The notes below the pieces were generated by a model that saw nothing but the letters and a program-made list of their open reading frames with translations, was not told where the DNA came from and did no database searches. Position numbers and translations under genes: made by a program. Source: Deltaproteobacteria bacterium (GTDB lineage Bacteria > Myxococcota_A > Polyangia > DRWM01 > JAAZOP01). Taken from it: a stretch of DNA of 64,000 bases. How positions within the stretch are numbered: the first letter of the stretch is position 1; every line of letters begins with the position of its first letter. The stretch lies in the NCBI GenBank assembly GCA_016218815.1, contig JACRCX010000019.1, positions 35,860-99,859 on the forward strand, read 5' to 3'. This document shows positions 17,288 through 28,243 of the stretch, piece by piece.

Positions 17288-19747
17288 TCATCGCTCCCCT
17301 CCCCCCTCCTCCTCCCCGGCGCCGATCAACGTCACGCGCAGGGCGTCGAAGGCATTGCCGAGGGACGCGAAGTCGGGATCGCCGGCGGCGACCATCCGGA
17401 ACGGCACGGCGTCCGTCGGGCGTAGTTCCCCCCCCCACAGACGCAGGGCGAGCAACGTCTCGCCGGCCGGGCCGGAGGAGACGTGATAGCCGTCGGGCGT
17501 CGCGGCGAGCCAGTTGCCGTCCCGGTCGATGGCGAAGGTCAGGAGCACGTCGCCGGACTTGCGATCGAGCAGCGAGCTCGTGCGACGGTCGGAGACCAGC
17601 ACCCAGGGGGTTCGCGGGGCCGCGACCACCGTGGAAACCGGTCCGTCGAACGGGAATTTTCCCCAGAGCTGGTTCCCCGTGCGCAGGCGCCAGGCGGCGA
17701 CCGCGCCGCGCGACCCGCCCGCGAAAATCGCCTCGCCGTCGTCCGAGGCCCACAGGACGGTCGGCCGGCCGGCGACGGCGCCGAACCCGGTGACCTCGCG
17801 ATCGACCTCGCCCTCGGCGAGGCTCCAGATCTCGATCACGCCGTCGTCGCGCCCGAGCGCCACCCGGCCGCCGCCGGGGAGGAACTCGGCCGGAGCGTCG
17901 AAATAGCCCTCGGCCGGGTAGTAGAGGACGGGCTCCACGACGCCGGCCTGGTAGACGACGAAACCGTGCGAGGTCGTGGCGGCGGCGGAGCGGCCGTCGC
18001 GGGAGAGGGACACGCGCGAGAGCTCGCTACCCAGCCATTCCGGCAGCCGCCAGGAACCGACCAGGTCCCCCGTCGTCGCCGACAGCAGCTCGAGGTCACC
18101 CTGGTGGACGAGGGCCAACGTACCGCCACGCAGCGCCAGGCACTCCGCTCGCTCCTCGCTCGCCACGCGCTGCGGATGATCGCCGGGTCCGGACCAGAAC
18201 GCTCCGTCGCGCAGGACGATCGAGTCGCCGTTGGACGGGTCGACGGCGCAGGCCCACTCCCGGGGAGCGAGCCGCTCCAGCGTCATGGTGTCCAGGTGCA
18301 CCTCGGCAGGACGGACCGGGTCCGGCTCCCCGTACGACGTGCTCCCGTCCGGCTTGTGGCGTTCCAGGAGCGAGAACATTGCATCACCGGTGAGCCACGG
18401 CGCGACGGGCTCCAGCCGCACGACGTTCCCGTCGGGGCTCACCGCCGGGTCGGCCAGGGCCGGCGCTGCCGCCACGCGGCCGTCTCCGTCCGGCGAGAGG
18501 ATCCGGATGCCGTCCACGCCGGATTCCCGGGCCGCGACCACGACGTGCGCGCCGTCGACGCATGCGACGCGTGCCGGTGGCGCCTGCGCGTCGGAACCGC
18601 CGGGGGCGGCCGCGGGGACGACGGCGTCGATGGCCGCGCGGGTCCATCCCGAGGTGCCGCGCGTCACCAGCCACCCTCTGCCGTCGACCCGGTCGACGGT
18701 CGCGACCGTTCCCGCGCAGGCGACCAGCGAGGCCCCGTCGCTCCGGGAATCGGCCGGAACCGACCACGCGGGGTCGGGCACCAGGCTCCCGTCGGCCGCC
18801 AGCGCCCAGGCCCAGGTCCCGCCGTCACCCCCCACGGCGACGAAATCGGGGCCGAGCGCCAGTCGCGTGGACCGGGGAGTCCACGGCGCCGCGGCGTCCC
18901 AGCCCGGCAGCGCGAGCGTCGACGCGGAAAGGAGCGAGCCGTCGTCGGTCCGGTGGAGCTCGAGCGTCGGGAGCGGGGAGCCGACGACCAGCAGCCCGAC
19001 GCGTTCGCCGTCGGGGGACAGTGCCGCCGCGAGCACCGGGCCGGACGTGGCGACCGGGACCGACTTCAGCGGGAGTCCGTCGGGCGCCAGGAAGTGCCGC
19101 AGCTCCACCCGCGGCGCGCGAGGCTCGGACCCGCTCTCGCCACCGACGGCCAGCAGCACGGCGCGGGTACCCCCGTCGGCGAGGGCGAGTCCGCGGACGA
19201 GGAAACCGCCGGGAAGATGGCGCCGGTTCTCGGTCTCGAAGGAGTCCCCGGCTCGAATCACGAGCAGACCGGAACCGATGGCGGCCCACAGGCGTCGCGC
19301 GACCGGGTCGCCGGCCAGGGCGTCGGCGACGCCCGGCAGCGGAATGGCGAACAGCAACCGCGGGCGGTCCGGTGCCGGGCGCCAGACGCGCAGCGTGGCA
19401 TCGGTCCCGGCCGTGAGCACGTCGCGGCCGTACCAGCCCACGGCCGAGACGCTCCCGGCGTGGCCGAGCTGGACCACGGCCGAACCGTCCTTGAGGCCTT
19501 GGGGGATCGGACGCACGCGCCCCCTCCGCTCGGCCAGCTCGGCGTGCAGCGCCAGCCGCTTCTGCTCGGCGTGCCGCAGCGTCTCCGGATCGATCACCGG
19601 CGCGGACTCGGCGGGACGCCACCACTCGCCCCCCTTCAGCGGGTAGCGCTCGGCCAGGACCCAGCGCGAGAGCCACGCGACGCCCAGGCACGCGGCGAAG
19701 ATCGCCGCGGCGACGACAAGGGTCCGGCGGGGAACGGCTTCGAACAT
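17288..19747 (-). CDS. Membrane-anchored WD40-repeat protein
   Basis: An 819-residue protein with an N-terminal transmembrane anchor (RRTLVVAAAIFAACLGVAWL) and a soluble domain of about 750 residues. A WD40 blade is clear near residue 95 (LGHAGSVSAVGWYGRDVLTAGTDATLRVW), and further degenerate blades follow (LLAVGGESG, ALSPDGERVGLLVVG, VSLSRDGRSAAATTSHGFVVYQAG, VALGRDDGVIEIWSL, AIFAGGSRGAVAAWRL). This fits one or two extracytoplasmic beta-propellers for protein contacts. The frame is open into nuoM, but the start MFEAVPRR lies 14 nt after the nuoN stop, so co-transcription with nuo is likely. A link to complex I is inferred from position only. Confidence 0.85.
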   Translation of the reverse strand: MFEAVPRRTLVVAAAIFAACLGVAWLSRWVLAERYPLKGGEWWRPAESAPVIDPETLRHAEQKRLALHAELAERRGRVRPIPQGLKDGSAVVQLGHAGSVSAVGWYGRDVLTAGTDATLRVWRPAPDRPRLLFAIPLPGVADALAGDPVARRLWAAIGSGLLVIRAGDSFETENRRHLPGGFLVRGLALADGGTRAVLLAVGGESGSEPRAPRVELRHFLAPDGLPLKSVPVATSGPVLAAALSPDGERVGLLVVGSPLPTLELHRTDDGSLLSASTLALPGWDAAAPWTPRSTRLALGPDFVAVGGDGGTWAWALAADGSLVPDPAWSVPADSRSDGASLVACAGTVATVDRVDGRGWLVTRGTSGWTRAAIDAVVPAAAPGGSDAQAPPARVACVDGAHVVVAARESGVDGIRILSPDGDGRVAAAPALADPAVSPDGNVVRLEPVAPWLTGDAMFSLLERHKPDGSTSYGEPDPVRPAEVHLDTMTLERLAPREWACAVDPSNGDSIVLRDGAFWSGPGDHPQRVASEERAECLALRGGTLALVHQGDLELLSATTGDLVGSWRLPEWLGSELSRVSLSRDGRSAAATTSHGFVVYQAGVVEPVLYYPAEGYFDAPAEFLPGGGRVALGRDDGVIEIWSLAEGEVDREVTGFGAVAGRPTVLWASDDGEAIFAGGSRGAVAAWRLRTGNQLWGKFPFDGPVSTVVAAPRTPWVLVSDRRTSSLLDRKSGDVLLTFAIDRDGNWLAATPDGYHVSSGPAGETLLALRLWGGELRPTDAVPFRMVAAGDPDFASLGNAFDALRVTLIGAGEEEGGGER

Positions 19748-19761
19748 CGCGCGCAGCGAGT

Positions 19762-21369
19762 CTACTGCATGCGCAGCAGGTCGAACACCGATTGCGTCGC
19801 GACGGAGAGGACACGGGCCGGCAGGAGCCCGAGCGCCACGACGAACAGGGCGGCGGCCGCAATGCCCAGGCGCCCGCGCGTCGTCGGCGCGGGGACGGCC
19901 ACGTCCTCGGTCTCCGCGGGTCGCATGTACACCGCGACGATCAGCCGCAGGTAGTAGTAGGCCGCCGCGACGCTGGTCAGCACGCCGACCAGGGCGAGCG
20001 GCCACAGGCCGGCCTGCACCGCCAGCTTGAAGAGGTACAGCTTGCCGAAGAAGCCCGCGGTGGGCGGGATGCCGACGAGCGACAGGACGCAGACCAGGAA
20101 CCCCGCGGCCAGGCCGGGGCTGCGCACCGCCAGGCCGTGCAGATCGACGACCTTCGTCGACTCGCGGTGGTCGCGGGCGCAGATCGACAGCACCGCGAAC
20201 GCCCCCGCGGTCGCCAGCGTGTACGCGACGAGATAGAAGAGGACGGCGCCCAACGCATCCGCCTGGAGCCGTTCGGCCTCGCGCGGCACCGCGGAGCGGA
20301 CGGCGCCCGCGACGATCACGCCGATCAGGATGTAGCCCGCATGGGCGATGCTGGAATAGGCCAGCAGCCGCTTCACGTTGTCCTGCATCAGCCCCGCGAA
20401 ATTGCCCAGCACCATGGTCAACAGCGCGAAGCCCGTCAGGAGGGAGACCCAACCCGCGGGAGCGGACGACAGCGGGGAACCAAGCGGGAAGGCGACGAGC
20501 AGCACGCGCATCATGATCGCGAACGCCGCGGTCTTGACCACCACGGCCATGAACGCCGTCGTCGGCGTCGGCGCTCCCTCGTAGGCGTCCGGCGTCCACA
20601 TGTGGAACGGCACCGCCGAGACCTTGAAGGCCAGGCCGACCACCACCAGCGCCATCCCGATCGCCGCCACCGGCTCGAACGCCGTCGGCGACGCCAGGGA
20701 CAGCACCTTCCCGATCCGCGACAGCTCCAGCGAGCCCGTGACACCGTAGAGCAGCGCCATCCCGAAGAGCAGGATCGCGGCGGCGAACGAGCCGAGCAGG
20801 AAGTACTTCAGCGCCGCCTCGGTGCTCTTGAGCGACGAGCGCTGGAAGGCGACGAGGCAGTAGGTACCCAGCGACAGCGTCTCCAGCCCGATGAACATGA
20901 GCAGGAGGTCCCGCGCGGCCGCCAGGAACATCCCTCCCAGCACCGCGAAGAGCACCAGCAGCGGGAACTCCGGACGATCGATGCCCAGCTCGCGCAGGTA
21001 CGACCCGGCCTGCAAAAGCACGAGGATCCCGCCGGCGCACAGGATGGCGTAGACGACGAGCGCGAAGCGATCGCCGCCCAGGCCCGCGGTGTGCGAGACG
21101 ATCTGCGACAGGAACCCGGGGTCGAGCTGTCCGGCGCGACGCGCCAGCAGCCACAAACCCGCGCTGCCGGCCGCGGCCAGCGCCAGCACGCCGATGGCGA
21201 AGGCCGAGCGCAGGGCCGCCCGCACGCGCGTCCGGTACAGCGCCTCGAGGTCGCCCGGCGCCGGCGCCGCCGGCCGCCCGATCGCCGCCTCGAAGAGCAT
21301 CAAGAGCAGCGCGCCGCCGGAAACGCAGAGGATCGGGAAGAGCGCCGTCACACTGTTGAACCACCTCAT
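19762..21369 (-). CDS. nuoN: NADH-quinone oxidoreductase subunit N
   Basis: A 535-residue antiporter-like proton-pumping subunit of complex I in the inner membrane. It has about 14 hydrophobic helices. Key residues are the TM5 glutamate in LLLMFIGLETLSLGTYCLVAF, the TM7 lysine in STEAALKYFLLGSFAAAILLFG, and the TM8/TM12 region KVSAVPFHMWTPDAYEGAPT plus KRLLAYSSIAHAGYILIG. It is slightly longer than the 485 residues of E. coli NuoN, with extra loop sequence between helices 1 and 2. The ATG overlaps the nuoM stop by 4 nt (ATGA), indicating translational coupling. Confidence 0.96.
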   Translation of the reverse strand: MRWFNSVTALFPILCVSGGALLLMLFEAAIGRPAAPAPGDLEALYRTRVRAALRSAFAIGVLALAAAGSAGLWLLARRAGQLDPGFLSQIVSHTAGLGGDRFALVVYAILCAGGILVLLQAGSYLRELGIDRPEFPLLVLFAVLGGMFLAAARDLLLMFIGLETLSLGTYCLVAFQRSSLKSTEAALKYFLLGSFAAAILLFGMALLYGVTGSLELSRIGKVLSLASPTAFEPVAAIGMALVVVGLAFKVSAVPFHMWTPDAYEGAPTPTTAFMAVVVKTAAFAIMMRVLLVAFPLGSPLSSAPAGWVSLLTGFALLTMVLGNFAGLMQDNVKRLLAYSSIAHAGYILIGVIVAGAVRSAVPREAERLQADALGAVLFYLVAYTLATAGAFAVLSICARDHRESTKVVDLHGLAVRSPGLAAGFLVCVLSLVGIPPTAGFFGKLYLFKLAVQAGLWPLALVGVLTSVAAAYYYLRLIVAVYMRPAETEDVAVPAPTTRGRLGIAAAALFVVALGLLPARVLSVATQSVFDLLRMQ

Positions 21370-23150
21370 GGCGCACCCCCCGCGTTCGTGGGCGACGGCG
21401 TGGGCGACGGCGGGCCGGCTCCCGGGACGCCGACGGGGCGCAGGCCCTGGGAGATCTTGTCAATGTTCACGATCGGCTTCGGCGGAGCCGCCGGCGCCGG
21501 CGTCGGCGCCGGTCCGCCGGAGTCCTCGCCCTCGATCAGGCCGATCTGCTGCCCCGCTTCGATCGCCTCCGACAGTCGGCCCGTCCGCAGCCGCCGCGAT
21601 TGGGTCTCGTCCAGCCCGCCGGCGCGCCGCAGGTCGTCCATCTCGATCACGCGCTCGACGTACTCCGCGCACGCCATCCGCACGGAAGACTCCATGCGGC
21701 GGGTGAGCCATCCGGGCAACAGGCCGATGACGAAGATGAGCAGCACGAGCGGCGCGAAGCAGAGGATCTCCCGCGCGGTCACGTCGCGCAGTCCCTCGTT
21801 CTTCGGGTTGCGCACGGGACCGAAAAAGACCTTGAGGTACATGCCGAGCATGTACACGGCGCCCAGGACCACGCCGAGCGCGGCGGCCATGACCAGCCAG
21901 TGCGCGCGCGGCAGGACCTCGGACTGGAAGGAGCCGAGCAGGACGTAGAACTCGCCGACGAACCCGTTGGTGCCCGGCAGCCCGATCGACGACAGGGTCA
22001 CGACCAGGAACAGCGCCGCGTACATCGGCATCACCGAGGCCAGCCCGCCGAACTCTTCCATCCGCCGCGTGTGCCGGCGCTCGTAGATTACGCCGACCAG
22101 GAGGAACAGCGCCCCGGTCGAAATGCCGTGGTTGATCATCTGCAGGATCGCGCCGGCCATGGCGCGCGGCTCCGCCGCGGCCAGGCCGAGCATGACGAAG
22201 CCGAGGTGGGAGACCGAGGAGTAGGCGACGAGCTTCTTGACGTCGGTCTGCTTCCACGCGACCAGCGCACCGTAGAGGATGCCGACCACGGCGAGCACCG
22301 CGATCGTGGGGCCGGCCCGGAACGAGGCGTAGGGGAACAGCCCCATCGAGAAGCGCAGGAAACCGTACGTCCCCATCTTCAGCAGGATGGCCGCCAGGAT
22401 GACCGAGCCCGCCGTCGGGGCCTCCACGTGCGCGTCCGGCAGCCACGTGTGCAGCGGGAACATCGGCACCTTGATCGCAAACGACAGCGTGAACGCCGCG
22501 AAGAGCAGCATCTCCGTCCGGTACGGCAGCAGGAGGTCGCGCAGCGCGAAGTAGTCGAAGCTCCAGAAGCCGTGGACCACCGCATGCTGCCAGGCGAGGT
22601 AGAGGATGGCGACGAGCATCAGGGCCGAGCCAACCATGGTGAACAGGAAGAACTTCACCGCCGCGTAGACCCGCCGCGGCCCGCCCCACACGCCGATGAT
22701 CACGAACATCGGCACCAGCATCGCTTCCCAGAAGAGGAAGAACAGGAACATGTCGAGCGCCACGAACGCGCCGAGCATCGCCGCCTCGAGCAGCAGGAAC
22801 GACGCCAGGTACTCCCGCACCCGGTCCGTCACCGCCTGGACCGAGGAGAGGATCGCGATCGGCGTGAGCAGCGTCGTCAGCAACACCAGGAAGATCGAGA
22901 TGCCGTCGACTCCCACGGAGTAGGCGATGCCCGCCGACGGCACCCAGTCGGCCCGCTCGTTGAAACGCGCCAGGAACCCGTGCGCGTCCAGCGGGCTCTG
23001 CTTGAGCAGCAGGAGCGAAATGCCGAAGACCAGCACGGAGACGACCAGCGCGTAGGCCTGCTGCGCCCGCACCAGCCGGCGCGGGACGAGCCACAGGCCG
23101 AGCGGCGCGAGCGCCGGGATGGCGATCAGCAGCGTCAGGAGGTGCCTCAT
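21366..23150 (-). CDS. nuoM: NADH-quinone oxidoreductase subunit M, extended C-terminus
   Basis: 594 residues; E. coli NuoM has 509. Antiporter-like proton channel. Motifs: SVGVDGISIFLVLLTTLLTP, the TM5 Glu in LFFLFWEAMLVPMFVIIGVWGG, KFFLFTMVGSALML with the TM7 Lys, KVPMFPLHTWLPDAHVEAPT, and KKLVAYSSVSHLGFVMLG. About 100 residues follow the last helix, first charged (EYVERVIEMDDLRR), then Pro/Ala-rich to the stop, unlike the usual short tail. The stop overlaps nuoN and the start overlaps nuoL by 4 nt each. The start MRHLLTLLIAIPALAPLG was chosen from that overlap and the first helix. Confidence 0.95.
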   Translation of the reverse strand: MRHLLTLLIAIPALAPLGLWLVPRRLVRAQQAYALVVSVLVFGISLLLLKQSPLDAHGFLARFNERADWVPSAGIAYSVGVDGISIFLVLLTTLLTPIAILSSVQAVTDRVREYLASFLLLEAAMLGAFVALDMFLFFLFWEAMLVPMFVIIGVWGGPRRVYAAVKFFLFTMVGSALMLVAILYLAWQHAVVHGFWSFDYFALRDLLLPYRTEMLLFAAFTLSFAIKVPMFPLHTWLPDAHVEAPTAGSVILAAILLKMGTYGFLRFSMGLFPYASFRAGPTIAVLAVVGILYGALVAWKQTDVKKLVAYSSVSHLGFVMLGLAAAEPRAMAGAILQMINHGISTGALFLLVGVIYERRHTRRMEEFGGLASVMPMYAALFLVVTLSSIGLPGTNGFVGEFYVLLGSFQSEVLPRAHWLVMAAALGVVLGAVYMLGMYLKVFFGPVRNPKNEGLRDVTAREILCFAPLVLLIFVIGLLPGWLTRRMESSVRMACAEYVERVIEMDDLRRAGGLDETQSRRLRTGRLSEAIEAGQQIGLIEGEDSGGPAPTPAPAAPPKPIVNIDKISQGLRPVGVPGAGPPSPTPSPTNAGGAP

Positions 23151-25750
23151 GGCTGGCCTCCCTGCCCCGAGCCTGGTCGAGGGGCTTCCGCCGCCACCGT
23201 CCGGGAGAACCGCGGATCCTCGCGCACCGTCCACGGCCGGCAGTCCACCGGACCGACGATGTCCATGGTGAGCACGAGCTTCTTCGTCATGTTGAAGCCG
23301 CTGCGCGCGACGACCGTCAGGATGTTCTGCCCTTCGGGAAGGCAGACGAGGAACACGTCGCCGTGAACCACGGTGCGGTCGTAGACCGGCGCGCGCGGGT
23401 CGACGTCGACGTCCATGGTGCCGTCCGAGTCGAGGTCCAGCTCGTAGACGTACGGGGCGTCGGGCAGGACGAGCGCCATGCGCGCGGCCCCGGTACGCGG
23501 GTCCTGGCCGACGTAACGCAGAAAGCGCACGGGCCGCTCCAGCAGCGGAACGGTGGCGTACGGCTGGGCGACGAACCACAGCACGCCCGCGACGCCCAGC
23601 GCCATGACCGCGGCGTAGCGGTGGATCACCCCGCCCTGCAGCTTGCGGAACAGGCCCCCGACACCGCGCGCCACGTACGCCGTTCCCGTGACCAGGATCG
23701 TGTCGATGAGCACGCGGTCCACGAACTCGTAGCACGCGAACGCCACCAGCCGCACCGGCCGCACGATGATCCAGCCGTACAGCTCGTCGATGCGCCACTT
23801 GTCCAGGACCAGCTTGTACAGCCGCGGCGTCGCCGCGATCACCGCCTGCGCGGGCTGCGGCGGCCAGGAACGGTAGAACGTCCACGCGAGGTACGCGCCG
23901 GCGAAGGCGACCAGGACCGAGGCGAACATGAGCGCGCCTTCCATCGCGGTCGAGCCGTGGCCGGCGAAGGCGACGACCGCCGGCTCCAGCCAGCGCTCGA
24001 ACACGTTCGGCACGTGCAGGCCGATCTTCCCCAGGCCGTGCAGCACCAGCGCCGGCATGCCCACAAAACCGATCAGCGCGGCGAAGGTCCCGAGCACCAT
24101 CAAGACCAGCCGCATCGAAACCGGCGTGTGCGGGTCCGTCCAGAGGAACGAGAGCGCACCCTTCCGCTCGGGAGGGTGCAGGTGCTCCCGCACCTCCTCC
24201 GGCGCCCGGCTCTCGCCCCAGAACGTCAGGAAGTAGAGGCGGAACATGTAGAACGCCGTGCAGGCCGCGGCAACCATGCCCATCGCCCACAGCAGCGTGG
24301 GCCACCACGAGGGCACCAGCGCGCTGCGGGTGATGGCGCTGCCGGCGAACGCGGTCCAGAGAATCTCGTCCTTGGAGAAGAAGCCCGCGAACGGCGGGAA
24401 GCCCGCGATGGCCAGCGTCGAGGCGAGGAACGTCCAGTGGACCACGGGCAGCGACTTGCGCAGCCCGCCCATCTCCCGGATGTCCTGCCGCTCGTGCATC
24501 GCGTGGATCACCGCGCCCGCGCAGAGGAACAGGCAGGCCTTGAAGAAGGCGTGCGTGAAGAGGTGGAACATCCCGGCAGAGAACGCGCCGACCCCGACCG
24601 CCAGGAACATGTAGCCGAGCTGGCTGATCGTGGAGTAGGCCAGGACCTTCTTGATGTCGAACTGCGTCAAGCCGATCGTCGCCGCGAAGAGCGCCGTCCC
24701 CGCCCCGACCGTGGCGACCACCGCCATCGCCGTGGGCGAAAGCGAGAACAGCGGGCTCAGCCGCGCGATCATGTACACGCCCGCCGTGACCATCGTCGCG
24801 GCGTGGATCAGCGCCGAGACCGGCGTCGGGCCCGCCATCGCGTCCGGCAACCAGACGTAGAGCGGGATCTGCGCGCTCTTGCCCGTCGCGCCGACGAACA
24901 GCAGCATGCTCACCAGGAACGCGCCGGAGACGCCCAGCGCCGTCCGCGCAGGCAGCAACCCCGCGCCGCCGCCCGCCAGGATCGTGTTGATCCCGTCCAG
25001 GGTCGTCCCGTTGGGCAGCGTGATGCCCTGGAAACGCACCGTGCCCAGCCAGGAGGCGAGGAAGAAGATGCCGAGCAGGAAGCCGAAGTCGCCGATGCGG
25101 TTGACGATGAACGCCTTCTTGCCCGCGTGCGCGTTGGCTTCCTTGTCGAACCAGAAGCCGATCAGCAGGTACGAGCAGAGCCCGACGCCCTCCCAGCCCA
25201 CGAACATCAGGACCAGGTTGTCCGCCAGCACCAGGATCAGCATGAAGAAGACGAAGAGGTTCAAGTACGTGAAGAAACGCCGGTACGACTTGTCGTGGCC
25301 CATGTACCCCATCGAGTACACGTGGATCAGGAAGCTCACGCCGCTGACCATCACCGCCATCATCGCCGACAGCCGGTCGACCATCAGGTTCACCGGCACG
25401 TACACCTCGGCCGACTTCACCGTGTCGTGCAGCGAAGGCACGCCCCGCGCCAGATCCGCCAGCGGCAGCCAGTTCCACAGCCGCGCCACGACCGCCTGCG
25501 GCGGCGGAACGTCGCCCCAGCCCTTCCACAGATAGATCGCCGTGAGCGCCGCGACCACGAACGAGGCGCCCACCGACATGAGCGCCACCATGTGGACCGT
25601 CGACCGGGACAGCAGGTTCTCGCGCGTGCGCCGCGGCAGGAGCTTGCCAATCCACGAGAGCAGGAAGCCGTTCAGGATCGCGCCCAGGAGCGGAAAGGCC
25701 GCGATCCACGCCACGTAGGGGTTGAGGACGATTCGCTCCATGACTTCCAT
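23147..25750 (-). CDS. nuoL: NADH-quinone oxidoreductase subunit L, extended C-terminus
   Basis: 867 residues against 613 in E. coli. This is the distal proton-pumping subunit, with antiporter core motifs VNLMVDRLSAMM, the TM5 Glu in LVLMFVGWEGVGLCSYLLIGFW, KKAFIVNRIGDFGF, IPLYVWLPDAMAGPTPVSAL and KKVLAYSTISQLGYMFLA. The long lateral helix and final helix follow (YAAVMALGVAGVLWFVAQPY). After that final helix about 140 residues remain, beta-rich and including DLDSDGTMDVDVD, a calcium-loop-like run, then a Gly/Pro tail. This extra domain is not part of normal NuoL and probably lies in the periplasm. ATG 25750 or the internal ATG three codons later may be the start. Confidence 0.95.
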   Translation of the reverse strand: MEVMERIVLNPYVAWIAAFPLLGAILNGFLLSWIGKLLPRRTRENLLSRSTVHMVALMSVGASFVVAALTAIYLWKGWGDVPPPQAVVARLWNWLPLADLARGVPSLHDTVKSAEVYVPVNLMVDRLSAMMAVMVSGVSFLIHVYSMGYMGHDKSYRRFFTYLNLFVFFMLILVLADNLVLMFVGWEGVGLCSYLLIGFWFDKEANAHAGKKAFIVNRIGDFGFLLGIFFLASWLGTVRFQGITLPNGTTLDGINTILAGGGAGLLPARTALGVSGAFLVSMLLFVGATGKSAQIPLYVWLPDAMAGPTPVSALIHAATMVTAGVYMIARLSPLFSLSPTAMAVVATVGAGTALFAATIGLTQFDIKKVLAYSTISQLGYMFLAVGVGAFSAGMFHLFTHAFFKACLFLCAGAVIHAMHERQDIREMGGLRKSLPVVHWTFLASTLAIAGFPPFAGFFSKDEILWTAFAGSAITRSALVPSWWPTLLWAMGMVAAACTAFYMFRLYFLTFWGESRAPEEVREHLHPPERKGALSFLWTDPHTPVSMRLVLMVLGTFAALIGFVGMPALVLHGLGKIGLHVPNVFERWLEPAVVAFAGHGSTAMEGALMFASVLVAFAGAYLAWTFYRSWPPQPAQAVIAATPRLYKLVLDKWRIDELYGWIIVRPVRLVAFACYEFVDRVLIDTILVTGTAYVARGVGGLFRKLQGGVIHRYAAVMALGVAGVLWFVAQPYATVPLLERPVRFLRYVGQDPRTGAARMALVLPDAPYVYELDLDSDGTMDVDVDPRAPVYDRTVVHGDVFLVCLPEGQNILTVVARSGFNMTKKLVLTMDIVGPVDCRPWTVREDPRFSRTVAAEAPRPGSGQGGQP

Positions 25751-25763
25751 GGCCTGTCCTCCC

Positions 25764-26075
25764 CTAGCCTTTCATCCCGTCCGCGTCGTCGGTCCCGACC
25801 GATCGGCGCAGACGGTAAAGGGAAACGATAATCGCCAGACCCACCGCCGCTTCCGCCGCCGCGATGGCGACCACGAACAGCGCGAAGATCTGGCCCGTGT
25901 GGTCCACCGGGTGGTAACGGTTGAACGCCACCAGCACCAGGTTCGCCGCGTTCAGCATCAGCTCGATGCTCATCAGCGAGATGAGCGCGTTGCGCCGCAC
26001 GACGAAACCCACGGCGCCCAGCGAGAACAGCATCACGCCCAGCAGGAGGTAGTGGTTCAGTCCGACGTCCGGCAT
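25764..26075 (-). CDS. nuoK: NADH-quinone oxidoreductase subunit K
   Basis: 103 residues, normal for the family, with three transmembrane helices. The two conserved buried glutamates of the E-channel are in LISLMSIELMLNAANLVLVAF and FVVAIAAAEAAVGLAIIVSLYR. It works with NuoJ at the junction between peripheral and membrane arms of complex I. The start MPDVGLNHYLLLGVML overlaps the nuoJ stop by one nucleotide. The frame stays open upstream, but that is shadow sequence of nuoJ. Confidence 0.97.
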   Translation of the reverse strand: MPDVGLNHYLLLGVMLFSLGAVGFVVRRNALISLMSIELMLNAANLVLVAFNRYHPVDHTGQIFALFVVAIAAAEAAVGLAIIVSLYRLRRSVGTDDADGMKG

Positions 26076-26943
26076 CACTCGCCTCCCTCGTCGTGCCCCG
26101 CCGCGGGCGTCCCCTTCGACTCGCCGGCCCCGCTCAGGGCGCCTCCGGCGGTCGTGGGCGTTCCGTCCGCCCTCCCCTTCGCCACCGCCACCGCCCCGAC
26201 GATCGCCGTGAGCAACAACGCCGAAATCGCCTCGAACGGGATGACGAACGTCGTGAACAGCGCGTGGCCGACGCTCGCCGTCGAGCCGAAGTCCGCCGCG
26301 GGCGGGATGCGCGAGCCCAGACCCATCGCGAACAGCTCGTGCGCCGCCAGGTACAGCACGTAGACGATGGCCGCCACCGCAAGGACGCGCACCGGCAGGC
26401 GCCGGCCGCCCGGCGCCGTGACCGCCCCCTGGTCCAGGAACGTGATCACGAACACCAGCAGGACCACCACGGCCCCCGCGTAGATCAGCACCTGCAACGC
26501 CGCCAACAGCTCCGCCCGCAGCAGCAGGTACAGGCCCGCCGTCGCCAGCACGACCACCAGGAGCCCGAGCGCCGATCGCATCGGGCGGCGCGCGACGATC
26601 ACGGCGATCGCCCCGAGCAACGCGGCCGCGGCCCCGAACCAGAACAGCACCACGTGCGTCCGCGACGACTGCCGCCCGACCCCTCCCCCCTCCCTGTACT
26701 GCTCCACCAGCGACGCCCCGGAGTCGGCCGGGGACGACGACGCCGTCGCGGTCACGACGACCGGCACGCCCTCGGCCGCCGCCAGCGCACCCAGGCCGCC
26801 GGGCGCGGGGGGAGCCTCGGCCTCCGCCGCCCACACCGTCCCCGCCCAGGCCAGGCCGCACGCCGCCGCGAGCCCGAGCCCGAGCCCGAGCCGGGGCAGG
26901 GCTCCACGCCTACACCCATGGGAATTCATCATCATGGGGGACC

Positions 26944-26947
<4 letters not shown>
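26075..26947 (-). CDS. nuoJ: NADH-quinone oxidoreductase subunit J with exported N-terminal extension
   Basis: 290 residues against 184 in E. coli. The C-terminal two thirds are a normal NuoJ: five helices, RRPMRSALGLLVVVLATAGLYLLL, then AALQVLIYAGAVVVLLVFVI, the conserved pi-bulge helix, and a final helix FVIPFEAISALLLTAIVGAVAVA. In front lies a predicted signal peptide (LGLGLGLAAACGLAWAGTVWA, cut near AEAEA), then about 60 Ala/Gly/Pro/Ser-rich residues before the first NuoJ helix. The start is supported by a 4-nt overlap with the nuoF stop and a run of three ATG codons nearby. An internal start that omits the extension cannot be excluded. Confidence 0.93.
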
Positions 26948-28239
<1,292 letters not shown>

Positions 28240-28243
28240 CGCC

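Noticed and set aside
23363..25831. An 822-codon plus-strand reading frame opposite nuoL
   Set aside because: It is antisense to a certain gene; the high Arg/Gln/Asp text comes from GC bias of the other strand.
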